A DNA stretch of 64,000 bases from Paraburkholderia antibiotica (GCF_012927125.1 NZ_JABBFZ010000003.1:452270-516269), one strand, 5' to 3'; positions 30,086-40,110 are shown, counted from the stretch's first letter. Numbers and translations: made by a program. The notes: generated by a model not told the origin, from the sequence alone.

Positions 30086-32348
30086 GCTTCTCGCGGCGTG
30101 CGCGGCGGCGCAGATCGACGAGCCCGCGCCTGCGCCGCGTAGCGAAAGCCGTCGCGCGTTCCTGAAGAGCGGCGCCGCGACCGGTTTCGCGATCGCCGGC
30201 AGTCTCGTGTTGCCGCTCGCGTGGAGCACGCACGCTGAAGCGGCCGCAGCAGCCGAAGCGGGCGAGAGCGCGCATGGTGCGGCAAGCACCGGCGCTTTCC
30301 ACGAAATCAACGACTGGGTCCGTGTCGATCCCGACGGCCGTACGATCATCGGCCTGTCGCAATGCGAGGTGGGGCAGGGTGTCTACACCGGCTTGCCGCA
30401 GGTGCTCGCCGACGAGATGGATGCCGACTGGCGCCGGGTGAGCGTCGAGTTCGTCACGGGCCGCGACGCGTACCGTATTTCCGCCGCGAACGAGATGCCG
30501 CAGCAGTTCGTCGGCGCATCGATGTCGGTGACGATGTTCTACATGCGCTTGCGCACCGCCGGCGCGCAGGCGCGCGCGGCGTTTCTGAAGGCGGGCGCGC
30601 AGCATCTCGGCGTGCGCCCGACCCAATGTACGGCGAAAAGCGGTCGCGTGATTCACGTGCAGACGGGGCGCTCGGTCGGCTACGGCGAATTGCTCGACGC
30701 GGTCGCGAAGCTGCCGCTCGATCCGCAGCCGCGCCTGAAGCCGGAGTCCGCGCACACGCTGATCGGTCAGTCGCTCGGCAAGCTCGACGCGCCTGCGAAA
30801 GTGAGCGGCCGCGCGCAATTCGGCGTCGACGTGAACGTGCCCGGCATGCTGAACGGCGCGGTGAAAATGGCGCCGACGCTCAACGGCAAACCGGTGGCCG
30901 TGCGCAATCGCGACGCGGTGCGCGCGATGCCGGGTGTCGTCGAGATCGTGCAGGCGAAGGACGCGATCATCGTGGTTGCCGCGACCTACTGGCAGGCGAA
31001 GAAGGCGAGCGATGCGCTCGACGTGCAATGGGACGACGCCGGCACGCCGTCGTTCGATAGCCCGACGATTCTCGCGCAACGCAAGGCCGCGCTGATGTCG
31101 GAGCACGCGGTGGTCGCGACGCGGATAGGCGATGCCGCCGCGCAATTCGTCGGCGCGCAGCGGGTCGTCGAAGCGGACTACCACACGCCGTACATCGTTC
31201 ACGCGACGATGGAGCCGGTCAACGCGACCGTGCACGTGCGCGAGCACGACATCGAAGTGTGGGGGCCGATCCAGGGGCAGGACAAGGTGCGCTGGACGCT
31301 CGGCGCGATTTTCAAAATGCCGGCCGACAAGGTGATCGTCAACACGACGTTCCTCGGCGGCAGCTTCGGGCGCAAGTACGTGCCGGACTTCGTGATTCAC
31401 GCGGCGGTGGCGTCGAAGGCGGTGGGGCGGCCGGTCAAGGTGATCCGCTCGCGCGAGGACGACATCCGTCACGGCTTCTACCGGCCTTGCGCGTCGGCGC
31501 GTATGCGCGCGGTGCTCGGCGCCGACGGCTATCCGCAGGCGATGCATATCCGCGTGGCCGGACAGTCGCTGTACTGGTCGATCAAGCGCGACTACTACGA
31601 AAAGGCGGGCGGCTGGGACGAGACGATGCTCGACGGTCTGTACGACCTCGGCTATCGCGTGCCGAATCTGCTGGTCGATTCGGTGAACGTGAACCAGCCG
31701 ATTCCGGTGAGCTTCATGCGCAGCGTCGGCAGCACGTCGAGCGTGTTCTTTCTCGAGAACTTCATCAACGAACTCGCGCACGCCGCGCATATCGATCCGC
31801 TCACGTATCGCCGCACGCTGCTGCGTGACGATCCGCTCGCGCTGCGCGTGCTCGATCGCGCGGCCGCCAAAGCGGGCTGGTCGAGCAAGCCGGCGCCCGG
31901 CGTGCATCGCGGCATCGCTTATTGCCTCTACACCGGCCGTGGCGGCGCGTTCACGACCTACGTCGCGCTCGTCGTCGAACTGAAGATGGTGAACGGCAAC
32001 GCGAAGCTCGAACGCGTCGTCTGCGCGGTCGACTGCGGCCGCGCGATCAATCCGATGCTGATCCAGCAGATGATGGAAGGCGGCATCGGCTTCGCGCTGA
32101 CCAACACCTTCAAGAGCGAGATCACGTTCAAGGACGGCGCGGTCGAACAGCAGAATTTCGCCGACTATCCGCTGCTTTATCTCGCGCAGATGCCGAAGGT
32201 CGAGGTCGTGATCGTCGACAGCGATCGCGTGCCGCAAGGCTGCGGCGAGGTGGTGCTGCCGCCCGTCGCGCCCGCGGTGGCCGAGGCGCTGTATCAGGCG
32301 AACGGCACCCGGCTGCGCACGATGCCGCTCGATCAACCGCTCGCCTGA
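30066..32348 (+). CDS. iorB: molybdopterin-binding hydroxylase/aldehyde dehydrogenase large subunit (isoquinoline 1-oxidoreductase beta type)
   Basis: Catalytic subunit of 760 residues holding the molybdopterin cytosine dinucleotide cofactor; such enzymes hydroxylate N-heteroaromatics or oxidise aldehydes with water as oxygen source. A Tat signal is visible near residues 28-50: SRRAFLKSGAATG then a hydrophobic run to LPLAW, so the complex is periplasmic. Domain 1 runs about 70-260 (IGLSQCEVGQGVYTGLPQVL). The cofactor region includes VKVIRSREDDIRHGFYRP, and the active-site glutamate lies in PQGCGEVVLPPVAPAVAEAL near the C-terminus. A cytochrome c gene follows after 70 bases. No XdhC-type chaperone is in the window. 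Confidence 0.9.
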   Translation: MSQRIPELLAACAAAQIDEPAPAPRSESRRAFLKSGAATGFAIAGSLVLPLAWSTHAEAAAAAEAGESAHGAASTGAFHEINDWVRVDPDGRTIIGLSQCEVGQGVYTGLPQVLADEMDADWRRVSVEFVTGRDAYRISAANEMPQQFVGASMSVTMFYMRLRTAGAQARAAFLKAGAQHLGVRPTQCTAKSGRVIHVQTGRSVGYGELLDAVAKLPLDPQPRLKPESAHTLIGQSLGKLDAPAKVSGRAQFGVDVNVPGMLNGAVKMAPTLNGKPVAVRNRDAVRAMPGVVEIVQAKDAIIVVAATYWQAKKASDALDVQWDDAGTPSFDSPTILAQRKAALMSEHAVVATRIGDAAAQFVGAQRVVEADYHTPYIVHATMEPVNATVHVREHDIEVWGPIQGQDKVRWTLGAIFKMPADKVIVNTTFLGGSFGRKYVPDFVIHAAVASKAVGRPVKVIRSREDDIRHGFYRPCASARMRAVLGADGYPQAMHIRVAGQSLYWSIKRDYYEKAGGWDETMLDGLYDLGYRVPNLLVDSVNVNQPIPVSFMRSVGSTSSVFFLENFINELAHAAHIDPLTYRRTLLRDDPLALRVLDRAAAKAGWSSKPAPGVHRGIAYCLYTGRGGAFTTYVALVVELKMVNGNAKLERVVCAVDCGRAINPMLIQQMMEGGIGFALTNTFKSEITFKDGAVEQQNFADYPLLYLAQMPKVEVVIVDSDRVPQGCGEVVLPPVAPAVAEALYQANGTRLRTMPLDQPLA

Positions 32349-32418
32349 ACCTCTTCACGTCGCACCCGCTTCATACCCGCTTCATACCCGATTCACACCG
32401 ATAAATAGAAGACACCTC

Positions 32419-32781
32419 ATGATTCGCGCATTGATCGTTCCTCTCGTCGCTGTTCTCGCCGCGACCTCGGTATCGGCGGCCCAGGCCAAACCCGCCGAAC
32501 CAGTCCAACCCGCCGTCGATGCCGCGCGCGCTCAGGATCTCGCCAAACAGCACGCGTGCTTCGGCTGCCACGCGGTCGACAAGAAGCTCGTCGGCCCCGC
32601 CTATCGCGACGTCGCCGCGCGCTACGCCGGCAAGCCGGGCGCACTCGCGACGCTCGTCGCGCACGTGCAGAACGGCACCTCCGGTGGATGGGGCGCGGTG
32701 CCGATGCCGCCGAACCAGATCAGTACCGCCGACGCGCAGACCGTCGTGCAATGGATTCTCGCCGGCAGCAGGAGCAACTGA
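32419..32781 (+). CDS. monohaem c-type cytochrome
   Basis: Periplasmic cytochrome of 120 residues. Signal peptide of about 23 residues (hydrophobic core LIVPLVAVLAATSVSA). Haem motif CFGCH at 47-51; axial methionine M96 in WGAVPMPPN, as in cytochrome c551/c552 types. Its place directly after iorB suggests it accepts electrons from the molybdenum enzyme and passes them to the respiratory chain, as the cytochrome subunits of periplasmic aldehyde dehydrogenases do. Inference from position; the haem motif itself is certain. Confidence 0.9.
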   Translation: MIRALIVPLVAVLAATSVSAAQAKPAEPVQPAVDAARAQDLAKQHACFGCHAVDKKLVGPAYRDVAARYAGKPGALATLVAHVQNGTSGGWGAVPMPPNQISTADAQTVVQWILAGSRSN

Positions 32782-32922
32782 TTCCAGTCAGCCAGGACCC
32801 CGGCTCGCAGCACCCCCGCAATACCCCTGCAGTACCAGATCGCAGTAAAAACCGGATCCGCCGCAGAGCTCGGCAGGATTTCACATTAATAAGTACTACT
32901 TTAATTCGGGTTGGAGATTGAG

Positions 32923-33996
32923 ATGAAGAAGTTCTGCGCGGCAGCCGTGCTTGCAGGCACGGCGGGGCTGGCTTTCGGCCAGAGCAGTGTGACGCTGTAC
33001 GGTATCGTCGATACCGGCGTCGAGTACTACAACAATGCGGCCAAGGGCGGCAGCTTCGTCGGCATGCCGACGCTCACGGGCGAGGTGCCGTCGCGCTTCG
33101 GCCTGCGCGGCGTCGAAGATCTGGGCGGCGGCTACAAGACCTTCTTCGTGCTCGAGAACGGCTTTGCGACTTCGACCGGTGGGCTGAACTACGGCGGTCG
33201 TCTGTTCGGCCGTCAGGCGAACGTCGGCGTGAGCAGCGACTACGGCACGATCACGCTCGGCCGGCAGATGAACATGTCGATGTACGTGTTCCTCAACGCG
33301 GACGTGATCGGCCCGTCGATCCATTCGATGGCGAACTTCGACAGCTATCTGCCGAATGCGCGCAGCGACAACGCGGTCGGCTACCTCGGCAAGTTTCACG
33401 GCGTGACGGTCGGTGGCACGTATAGCTTCGGTCGCGACGCGGCGGGCCCGGCGGGTCCGTCGGCGACCAACTGCGGCGGCCAGATCGCCGGCGATTCGGT
33501 CGCGTGTCGCCAGTACACGGCGATGGTCGCGTACGACAGCGGCTGGGGCGGCGCGGCGGTTTCGTACGACGAGATGAACGGCGGTCCGGGTGCGAGCGCG
33601 CCGCTCACGAGCCGCGACGACACCGACAAGCGGCTGATCGTCGACGGCTACCTGACCTACCAGGGCGGCAAGGTCGGCGCCGGCTGGATCCGTCGCAACA
33701 CGTCGGCGGCGGTGCATCAGCAGACCGATCTGTTCTTCCTCGGCGCGAACTACTTCGTCACGCCCGCGCTGTCGTTCGACGCGCAGGGCATCCGCTACAT
33801 CGTGCGCTCGCAGTCTAGCTCGACGATGGTGGTCGGCCGCGCGAACTATCTGCTGTCGAAGCGCACCACGGTATATTCGTCGGTAGCGTACATGTTCAAC
33901 AGCCCGCTCGCGGCGAATTCGGTCGCGGCGGCCGGCACGGTGACGCCGGGCGCGAACCAGCTCGGCGTGATGGTGGGCATCCAGCAGCGCTTTTAA
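32923..33996 (+). CDS. outer-membrane porin (Burkholderia Omp38/OpcP type)
   Basis: Trimeric 16-strand general diffusion porin, 357 residues. Signal peptide MKKFCAAAVLAGTAGLAFGQ, mature start QSSVTLYGIVDTGVEYYNN, the conserved SRFGLRGVEDLGGGYKTFF segment, and C-terminal phenylalanine (VGIQQRF) needed for outer-membrane insertion. Start ATG 32923 follows GGAGATTG. It sits between the cytochrome and the AraC gene and could admit the hydroxylase substrate; that is inferred from context only. Confidence 0.93.
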   Translation: MKKFCAAAVLAGTAGLAFGQSSVTLYGIVDTGVEYYNNAAKGGSFVGMPTLTGEVPSRFGLRGVEDLGGGYKTFFVLENGFATSTGGLNYGGRLFGRQANVGVSSDYGTITLGRQMNMSMYVFLNADVIGPSIHSMANFDSYLPNARSDNAVGYLGKFHGVTVGGTYSFGRDAAGPAGPSATNCGGQIAGDSVACRQYTAMVAYDSGWGGAAVSYDEMNGGPGASAPLTSRDDTDKRLIVDGYLTYQGGKVGAGWIRRNTSAAVHQQTDLFFLGANYFVTPALSFDAQGIRYIVRSQSSSTMVVGRANYLLSKRTTVYSSVAYMFNSPLAANSVAAAGTVTPGANQLGVMVGIQQRF

Positions 33997-34020
33997 ACCA
34001 CGATACGGAGACAGAGGGAA

Positions 34021-35019
34021 ATGGCGGCGGACCTGTTGAGCGACACTCTCGCGGATTTGCGCGCGGACGCGGTCGTGACCGGCCATTTCTCGCTGACCGC
34101 GCCGTGGGCATTCCTGAAAGGGGCCGTCGACGGCGCGGCGTTTCGCACCGTCTTCGGCAGCCCGTTTTACATCATCGTGGAAGGGATGGAGCCGGTGCGC
34201 GTCGAGACCGGCGACTTCGTGCTGTTGCCGCATGGGCACGAACACGTGCTCGCGTCGTCGCCGGAAGTCGTGCCGGTGCCGTTCGACAATCTGATGGCCG
34301 ACCAGGGCATCCGGCCGAGCTTCGATACGCCGCTGCATTTCACCGCGGGCGGCGGCGGCTCGGTCAGCGATCTGTACACCGGGATTATGACGTATCGCGA
34401 GGCGATGCGCAGTCCGCTCTTCAGCGTGCTGCCGCCGCTGATTCACGTGCGCGCGAACGATCCGGCCGTCGGGCCGTGGCTCGCGAGCACGCTGATGGCG
34501 TTCATCCGCGAATCGATGGCGGCGCAGCCGGGTTGGGCCGTCGCCGCCGCGCGTCTCGCCGACGTGCTGTTCGTGCAGCTGCTGCGCGCGCATCTGGCGT
34601 CGGCGATCAATCACACGGGCTGGCTGCGCGGGCTGATGGACCCGCAGATCGGCAAGGCGATCGCGCTGCTGCATCGGCAGCCGGAGCGGGGCTGGACCGT
34701 CGAATCGCTGTCGGCAGAGGCGGGCATGTCGCGCTCGCGCTTCAGCGCGCGCTTCGTCGAGCTGGTCGGCGACACGCCGATCGGCCATCTGACCTCGTAC
34801 CGCATGTATCTGGCGAGCGGCGCGTTGCGCGATCCGCGGCGACGCCTGATCGAGATTGCCGAGAGCGTCGGCTATGCATCGGAGAAGGCGTTTATTCGCG
34901 CGTTCCGGCGCTGGTCGGGAATGGCGCCGAAGCAATACGCGCGCAATCAGCGTGATCCGTACGATATGGCGCGAAGCGGCGCGGCGAGACTGGAAGAGGT
35001 GGGCTCGAAATTTAGTTAG
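34021..35019 (+). CDS. AraC-family transcriptional regulator with cupin sensor
   Basis: 332-residue activator-type regulator. Residues about 10-200 form a cupin-like ligand domain (DFVLLPHGHEHVLASSPEVV carries the His-rich cupin strand). Residues 215-315 are the double helix-turn-helix AraC/XylS DNA-binding domain (SLSAEAGMSRSRFSARFVEL and IAESVGYASEKAFIRAFRRW). It starts 24 bases after the porin stop in the same direction, so it probably belongs to the ior operon and may control it in response to the substrate. Confidence 0.9.
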   Translation: MAADLLSDTLADLRADAVVTGHFSLTAPWAFLKGAVDGAAFRTVFGSPFYIIVEGMEPVRVETGDFVLLPHGHEHVLASSPEVVPVPFDNLMADQGIRPSFDTPLHFTAGGGGSVSDLYTGIMTYREAMRSPLFSVLPPLIHVRANDPAVGPWLASTLMAFIRESMAAQPGWAVAAARLADVLFVQLLRAHLASAINHTGWLRGLMDPQIGKAIALLHRQPERGWTVESLSAEAGMSRSRFSARFVELVGDTPIGHLTSYRMYLASGALRDPRRRLIEIAESVGYASEKAFIRAFRRWSGMAPKQYARNQRDPYDMARSGAARLEEVGSKFS

Positions 35020-35432
35020 AAAGACTAAGTGAGTTGCGGGGCGGCGATTCGTTTCAGCGTGCTTCAGGCCTTCAAAGCCGGTGTTTTTTTCGCACGCCCT
35101 GGTCCGCCCGCATCGACACACCGCCGGAACGAAGCCGCGGAAAAACCCCGGCAAAATCTCGACTGCCACCGCCCAACCGTCCGCCGTATCGTTTGCGCGG
35201 TCGCTGTAAACAGGCCCGATAGCGGCGCCCGCCGCACCGCTCGCCACCTCTTCGCCGGGCGCGCCATTCGCGCTTTCTTATCCCCGCTTTAGCCAGTTTG
35301 AGTCAGGTCCGGCCGCGATCCTCTGTACAATTGCCCAAAATCGCCCGAGCGGGCGGCGGTTGCGGGCCGCCCGGCATTCGACCCCGGCGGATCGTTTCGC
35401 GCTTCATCCCGCGACTCACATCGACAGAATTC
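35020..35432. other. intergenic region before map
   Basis: 413 bases with no supported gene. An open frame at 35029-35292 has no domain and ordinary composition. No terminator for the AraC gene and no clear map promoter were seen. Confidence 0.4.
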
Positions 35433-36218
35433 ATGGCCATTACCTACAAGACCCCCGACGACATCGCGAAGCTGCGCATTGCCGGCCGCCTCGCCGCCGA
35501 CGTACTGGCGATGATCGGCGAACACGTCAAGGCCGGCGTGTCCACCGACGACCTCGACGCGCTGTGCAACGACTACATCGTCAACACGCAGAAGGCCATC
35601 GCCGCGAACGTCGGCTATCTGGGCTTTCCGAAGACCGTCTGCACGTCGGTCAATAGCGTGGTGTGCCACGGCATTCCGAATCGCAACGAAGTCCTGAAGG
35701 ACGGCGACATCATCAATATCGACGTCGCGGTCATCAAGGACGGCTATTTCGGCGACACCAGCCGCATGTACTGCGTCGGCCAGCCGAGCCCGGTGGCACG
35801 CCAGCTGGTCGACACGACCTACGAGGCGATGGTGGCCGGCATCCGCGAGGTGAAGCCGGGCGCGACGCTCGGCGACGTCGGCTATGCGATCCAGAAGATC
35901 GCGCAGCGCGACGGTTTTTCGATCGTGCGCGACTACTGCGGCCACGGCATCGGCAAGGTCTATCACGAGGATCCGCAGGTGCTGCACTACGGCCAGCCGG
36001 GGCAGGGCGTGCGCCTGAAGCCGGGCATGGTCTTCACGATCGAGCCGATGATCAACGCGGGCCGCGCCGGCACTTCGGTGCAGCGCGACGGCTGGACCGT
36101 GATCACCAAGGACCGCTCGCTGTCCGCGCAATGGGAACACATGGTCGCCGTGACCGACGACGGTTATGAACTGCTGACGCCGTGGCCGGACGGCACGGGT
36201 CTTTACGAGGCGCCGTAA
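35433..36218 (+). CDS. map: type I methionine aminopeptidase
   Basis: Cytosolic dimetal enzyme removing the initiator methionine. 261 residues, short bacterial type Ia without an N-terminal extension. All metal ligands are visible: D97, D108, H171, E204, E235, plus H79 in VCHGIPN. I chose ATG 35433, the family start; the frame is open 45 codons upstream with no similarity. It is not beside rpsB, where the main map gene often lies, so it may be a second copy in this genome. Confidence 0.95.
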   Translation: MAITYKTPDDIAKLRIAGRLAADVLAMIGEHVKAGVSTDDLDALCNDYIVNTQKAIAANVGYLGFPKTVCTSVNSVVCHGIPNRNEVLKDGDIINIDVAVIKDGYFGDTSRMYCVGQPSPVARQLVDTTYEAMVAGIREVKPGATLGDVGYAIQKIAQRDGFSIVRDYCGHGIGKVYHEDPQVLHYGQPGQGVRLKPGMVFTIEPMINAGRAGTSVQRDGWTVITKDRSLSAQWEHMVAVTDDGYELLTPWPDGTGLYEAP

Positions 36219-36397
36219 GCGCGCCCGGTTCGCCCGCGAAGCTTGCAGCCGATGCGGGTCGCATCGACCGCCGCGCCGCGGGTTCGGCGCCGATGCGAAC
36301 ACGTCGCGCGGCTGCCTATTCTGGTCAATAATAAATTTGACTCTCCGGCCGGTTCGGTTAAAGCTACGCGTTAGGGTTTTCAGGGGTTTTCGTCTGC

Positions 36398-36931
36398 ATG
36401 AGTCCGTCATTGACCGTTCGCCGCATCACTGCCGATCAGGGCGCCGTTTTTCGCGAGCTCCGTACCGCGTCGCTGCGAGAGGCGCCGTATGCCTTCGGCG
36501 CGACACTCGAGGACGCGTTGTCGGCCGATGCGGCCAGTTTCAACGCCACCGCGGCGGATCACGCGGTGTCGCTGTCCGTCAGTACTTTCATTCTGTACAC
36601 CGAGGGCCATCCGGCTGGGCTGATCGAGGCGCATGTCGACGACGCCGAGGTGCGTCGCGCGTTCGTCTGCGAACTGTGGGTCGCGCCGGCGGTGCGTCAT
36701 CTGCGGGGCGGCGAGCTGCTCGTCGACACTGCTAGCAACTGGCTCGCCAGTGTCGGCGCGACCGAAATCTACGCGTGGGTCGCCGACGCGAACCGCACCG
36801 CGATGCGCTTTTACGAGGCGCTCGGTTTCGGTCCGGCCGGCGAGCATCGGCGCGTCGAGCGCGCGGCCGATCAGGTCGAAAGTTTGCTGGTGCGGCACGT
36901 GCCGACCACTTCGCAGGTGTTCCAGCAGTGA
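36398..36931 (+). CDS. GNAT-family N-acetyltransferase
   Basis: 177-residue acetyl-CoA-dependent transferase. The first strand-helix is LTVRRITADQGAVFRELRT; the acetyl-CoA loop region is CELWVAPAVRHLRGGELLVD (the usual R/Q-x-x-G-x-G/A appears as RHLRGG, slightly degenerate), and the C-terminal ANRTAMRFYEALGF motif is typical. Substrate unknown. It stands alone between map and minC. Confidence 0.88.
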   Translation: MSPSLTVRRITADQGAVFRELRTASLREAPYAFGATLEDALSADAASFNATAADHAVSLSVSTFILYTEGHPAGLIEAHVDDAEVRRAFVCELWVAPAVRHLRGGELLVDTASNWLASVGATEIYAWVADANRTAMRFYEALGFGPAGEHRRVERAADQVESLLVRHVPTTSQVFQQ

Positions 36932-37297
36932 GCCCGCGAGCGGCGCCGGGGCGGCGTTGTGGTTTCGCTGCGTGACCGGCTTTGCTGCACGGTCTTCGCT
37001 TTACAGACCTGGCCTCACAACCTCCGCTTCACCCTCTCCGTTTAGCAGTCGCTGCTATAAAGCCCCCCCGGTCTCACCGCCGCGACTTCACAATCTCCGC
37101 TGCAACGCTTTCTTCCACCCGCACCGCGCACTTTCCAGCCGCTTCCCGTACGCTTTTCGCGAGGTACGCGCGAGCCATCGGGCGTCGCCTTTCGCGGGTC
37201 TTGCGGCGTCGCATGCGCGTGCGCCGATTCTTCCGGCAAAAAAACTGGTAGTGCGCGTGTACGCCTGTAAAATACGCAAAAATTTTTGCCGAACGCT
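36932..37297. other. intergenic region before minC
   Basis: 366 bases, pyrimidine-rich on the plus strand around 37010-37130. No gene or terminator seen. A TAAAAT at 37267-37272 with a weak ACTGGT 18 bases upstream could be the minC promoter. Confidence 0.35.
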
Positions 37298-38143
37298 ATG
37301 TCGCCCAAGAAATCGCCCTTTTTCGAACTGCGCAGCGGCTCTGTCGACACGCTGATGTTCGTGGTCAAAACGACCGACCTCGACGCGATGCGTGCCGAAC
37401 TGACGCGGCGCTTCGAGGCGACCCCCGAATTTTTCGCTAACGACGTCGTCGCGATCGACGTGCGGCGTCTCGCCGCCAACGAACGCGTGCCGCTCGCCGA
37501 GATCGCGCAACTGCTCGACAGCGTGCGGATGCGCCCGATCGGCGTGGTCGCGAATGCGGAGCAGGCGTGGGCGGCGGAGTCGGCATTGCCGTTGCTCGAA
37601 GCGCGCGACCGCCGTGGCGCGGCTGCGAAGCAGCCCGACGAAGACAGCGTGGCGGCAGCGGCAAACACGGCCGCAGGCGCCGGCACGGCAGCCGCGGCAA
37701 CCGGCAACGCGAGCGAATCCGCCGACGAGTCTGAAAGCACGGCCACCGCCGCCGCAATCGAACCCGCAGCCGCATCCGTGGCCGAACCGGTGCGGCTCGC
37801 CACTTCGCCGCAAACGATGGTGATCGACAAGCCGCTGCGCTCCGGTCAGCGCATCTACGCAAAAGGCGATCTGGTCGTACTCGGTCTCGTCAGCTACGGC
37901 GCCGAGGTGATCGCGGAAGGCAACATCCATATTTATGCACCGCTGCGCGGCCGCGCATTGGCCGGCGTGCAGGGCAATCACGACGCGCGGATCTTCTGCA
38001 CGTGTCTGGAGCCGGAACTCATTTCGATCGCGGGCATCTATCGAACGACCGAGAACCCACTGCCTGCCGACGTACTCGGCAAGCCGGTGCAGATCTGGCT
38101 CGAAGAAGAAAAATTAATGATTGAACCACTGCGGCTCACCTGA
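37298..38143 (+). CDS. minC: septum site-determining protein MinC
   Basis: Inhibitor of FtsZ polymerisation that blocks division near the poles. 281 residues. MinC N-domain residues about 5-100 ([20 protein letters not shown]), then a long Ala/Ser/Glu-rich linker about 105-175, longer than the linker of E. coli MinC (231 residues in all), and the beta-helical MinC C-domain about 180-278 ([49 protein letters not shown] in parts) that binds MinD. I chose ATG 37298; a TTG four codons upstream is the alternative. First gene of minCDE. Confidence 0.95.
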   Translation: MSPKKSPFFELRSGSVDTLMFVVKTTDLDAMRAELTRRFEATPEFFANDVVAIDVRRLAANERVPLAEIAQLLDSVRMRPIGVVANAEQAWAAESALPLLEARDRRGAAAKQPDEDSVAAAANTAAGAGTAAAATGNASESADESESTATAAAIEPAAASVAEPVRLATSPQTMVIDKPLRSGQRIYAKGDLVVLGLVSYGAEVIAEGNIHIYAPLRGRALAGVQGNHDARIFCTCLEPELISIAGIYRTTENPLPADVLGKPVQIWLEEEKLMIEPLRLT

Positions 38144-38246
38144 GAGACGCGACGCGCGCGTGGCCCCGGCATGGTCCGGCGTACGGCGTTTCGCGGAAAA
38201 AAGGCCGCAGATAACTGATGCATTTGACGAACACAGGGTAAGGGTA

Positions 38247-39062
38247 ATGGCAAAAATCATTGTGGTGACTTCGGGCAAGGGCGGCGTGGGCAAGACGACC
38301 ACGAGCGCGAGTTTTGCATCGGCCCTCGCATTGCGTGGCAGCAAAACCGCCGTGATCGACTTCGACGTCGGCCTGCGTAACCTCGACCTCATCATGGGCT
38401 GCGAACGCCGGGTCGTGTACGACCTGATCAACGTGATCCAGGGCGAAGCGAATCTGAACCAGGCGCTGATCAAGGACAAGAAGTGCGAAAACCTGTTCAT
38501 CCTGCCGGCGTCGCAAACGCGCGATAAGGATGCGCTGACGATGGAAGGCGTCGAGAAGGTCATCAACGACCTGATCGCGATGGACTTCGAATACATCGTC
38601 TGCGATTCGCCGGCCGGTATCGAATCGGGCGCGCTGCTGGCGATGCACTTCGCCGACGAAGCGCTGATCGTGACGAACCCGGAAGTGTCGTCGGTGCGCG
38701 ACTCCGATCGCATTCTCGGCATCCTGTCGTCGAAGACCAAGCGCGCGATCGAAGGCAAGGAGCCGATCAAGGAACACCTGCTGATCACCCGCTACAACCC
38801 GAAGCGCGTCAACGAAGGCGAAATGCTGTCGTTGACCGACATCCAGGAAATTCTGCGCATCGATCTGATCGGCGTGATTCCGGAATCGGAAGCGGTGCTG
38901 CACGCGTCGAACCAGGGTCTGCCGGCTGTGCATCTCGACGGTACCGACGTGGCCGAAGCCTATAAGGACGTCGTGTCGCGTTTCCTTGGCGAGCAGAAAT
39001 CGCTCCGCTTTGTCGATTACCAGAAGCCCGGGCTGCTGCAGCGCCTCTTCGGCACCAAGTAA
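38247..39062 (+). CDS. minD: septum site-determining ATPase MinD
   Basis: Membrane-associated ParA-family ATPase that carries MinC and oscillates with MinE. 271 residues. Deviant Walker [10 protein letters not shown] with signature lysine K11 and K16; Walker B region [15 protein letters not shown]-terminal amphipathic membrane-targeting helix [11 protein letters not shown]. Start ATG 38247 follows AAGGG. It lies 103 bases after minC and 14 bases before minE. Confidence 0.97.
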   Translation: MAKIIVVTSGKGGVGKTTTSASFASALALRGSKTAVIDFDVGLRNLDLIMGCERRVVYDLINVIQGEANLNQALIKDKKCENLFILPASQTRDKDALTMEGVEKVINDLIAMDFEYIVCDSPAGIESGALLAMHFADEALIVTNPEVSSVRDSDRILGILSSKTKRAIEGKEPIKEHLLITRYNPKRVNEGEMLSLTDIQEILRIDLIGVIPESEAVLHASNQGLPAVHLDGTDVAEAYKDVVSRFLGEQKSLRFVDYQKPGLLQRLFGTK

Positions 39063-39076
39063 GGGGAGCGCACGTA

Positions 39077-39331
39077 ATGTCGATTCTTTCGTTTTTGCTG
39101 GGCGAGAAAAAGAAGTCCGCGTCGGTAGCGAAGGAACGCCTGCAGCTGATCATCGCGCACGAGCGCGCCGGCGGCCATCCGCCCGCCGATTATCTGCCTG
39201 CGTTGCAACGCGAACTGGTGGCCGTGATTTCGAAGTACGTGAAGATCTCCGACGACGACATTCGCGTGAGCCTCGAGCGTCAGGACGATCTCGAGGTGCT
39301 CGAAGTCAAGATCGAAATCCCGCAGGCCTGA
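39077..39331 (+). CDS. minE: cell division topological specificity factor MinE
   Basis: Activates MinD ATPase and drives pole-to-pole oscillation. 84 residues, standard length. The N-terminal membrane/MinD-contact part ([30 protein letters not shown]) and the C-terminal dimerisation strand (LEVKIEIP) are intact. A 7-bp GC hairpin without a T tract follows at 39339-39359. Confidence 0.96.
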   Translation: MSILSFLLGEKKKSASVAKERLQLIIAHERAGGHPPADYLPALQRELVAVISKYVKISDDDIRVSLERQDDLEVLEVKIEIPQA

Positions 39332-39798
39332 TCGGACAGGCCGCGCTTTCGACGCGGCCGTTCCGGTTTCAACGCCATGCAGGGCGCCGCAGGGTAGCGC
39401 GTGGTTGGACGACGCGATGCTCTGTGGCTTTCGTGTGCGCGTTTGCTTGAGCGGCATTGGTGGCGTCAGTTGCGCGTTCGGGCTTGCCGGCTCTTTAGTG
39501 CCGAGTGCCGAATGCTGCTGCTTCGGCGCAGCGTTGTCGCCACGATGCCTCGGCGGTGGCTTTCCGATAGCCGCCTTCCGCATGCTGTTCTTCCTTCGCT
39601 ACGCTCTCCATCGGGCTTCGACACAGAAGCCTCGTCTCTGCGCTTTGCCGCACGCCGCATTTTTCGCCGTTCGCGCTTCAGTCGAAATAATCCGTTGCAC
39701 TTCAGCGGCCGCCGTTACACGCGCGCGGTCAGCGTTGCGTCGCCCTCGCGCATTAAACCGGTAACGCCGGATCCGGTGTTCAACCAAAGAGGGAAATC
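39332..39798. other. intergenic region after minE, possible dispersed repeat
   Basis: 467 bases without a supported gene. Frames open on both strands (for example 39405-39764 plus and 39466-39660 minus) give Arg/Ser/Cys-rich translations of the kind often seen in repeated intergenic sequence of Burkholderiaceae. The end holds the ribosome binding site AGAGGGA of the next gene. Confidence 0.4.
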
Positions 39799-40110
39799 AT
39801 GAACAGAACCTTTCGTCTGCTGCTCGCCAATACCGTTCTGATCGCCGCTGGTGCGGCCGCGATGGCCTCGGCTTCGGCCGCGGAGGTCGTGATCGTCGCG
39901 CCTTCGGCGCCGCCGGTGGCGCGCTTTGAAGCGGTGCCCGCGCCGCGTGCCGGCTATGTGTGGGACCACGGCCACTGGCGTTGGGATCACGGCCGCTACG
40001 TGTGGGTCGCCGGACACTGGCAGGCCGAACGCGTCGGCTATCACTGGATGCCGGGTCACTGGGTCGAGCATGGTCCGAACTATCGCTGGGTGCCGGGCCA
40101 CTGGGCTTGA
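39799..40110 (+). CDS. YXWGXW-repeat-like secreted protein
   Basis: 103-residue envelope protein of the YXWGXW-repeat group (role unknown). Signal peptide of about 28 residues ending ASASA. The mature part holds four aromatic/His repeats of the form GYVWDHGHWRW, GRYVWVAGHWQ, GYHWMPGHWV and NYRWVPGHWA. Start ATG 39799 is preceded by AGAGGGAAATC. Followed by a tiny lipoprotein gene with the same orientation. Confidence 0.88.
   Translation: MNRTFRLLLANTVLIAAGAAAMASASAAEVVIVAPSAPPVARFEAVPAPRAGYVWDHGHWRWDHGRYVWVAGHWQAERVGYHWMPGHWVEHGPNYRWVPGHWA

Noticed and set aside
29904..32336. Minus-strand open frame of 810 codons
   Set aside because: Antisense shadow of iorB, His/Arg-rich, no homology.
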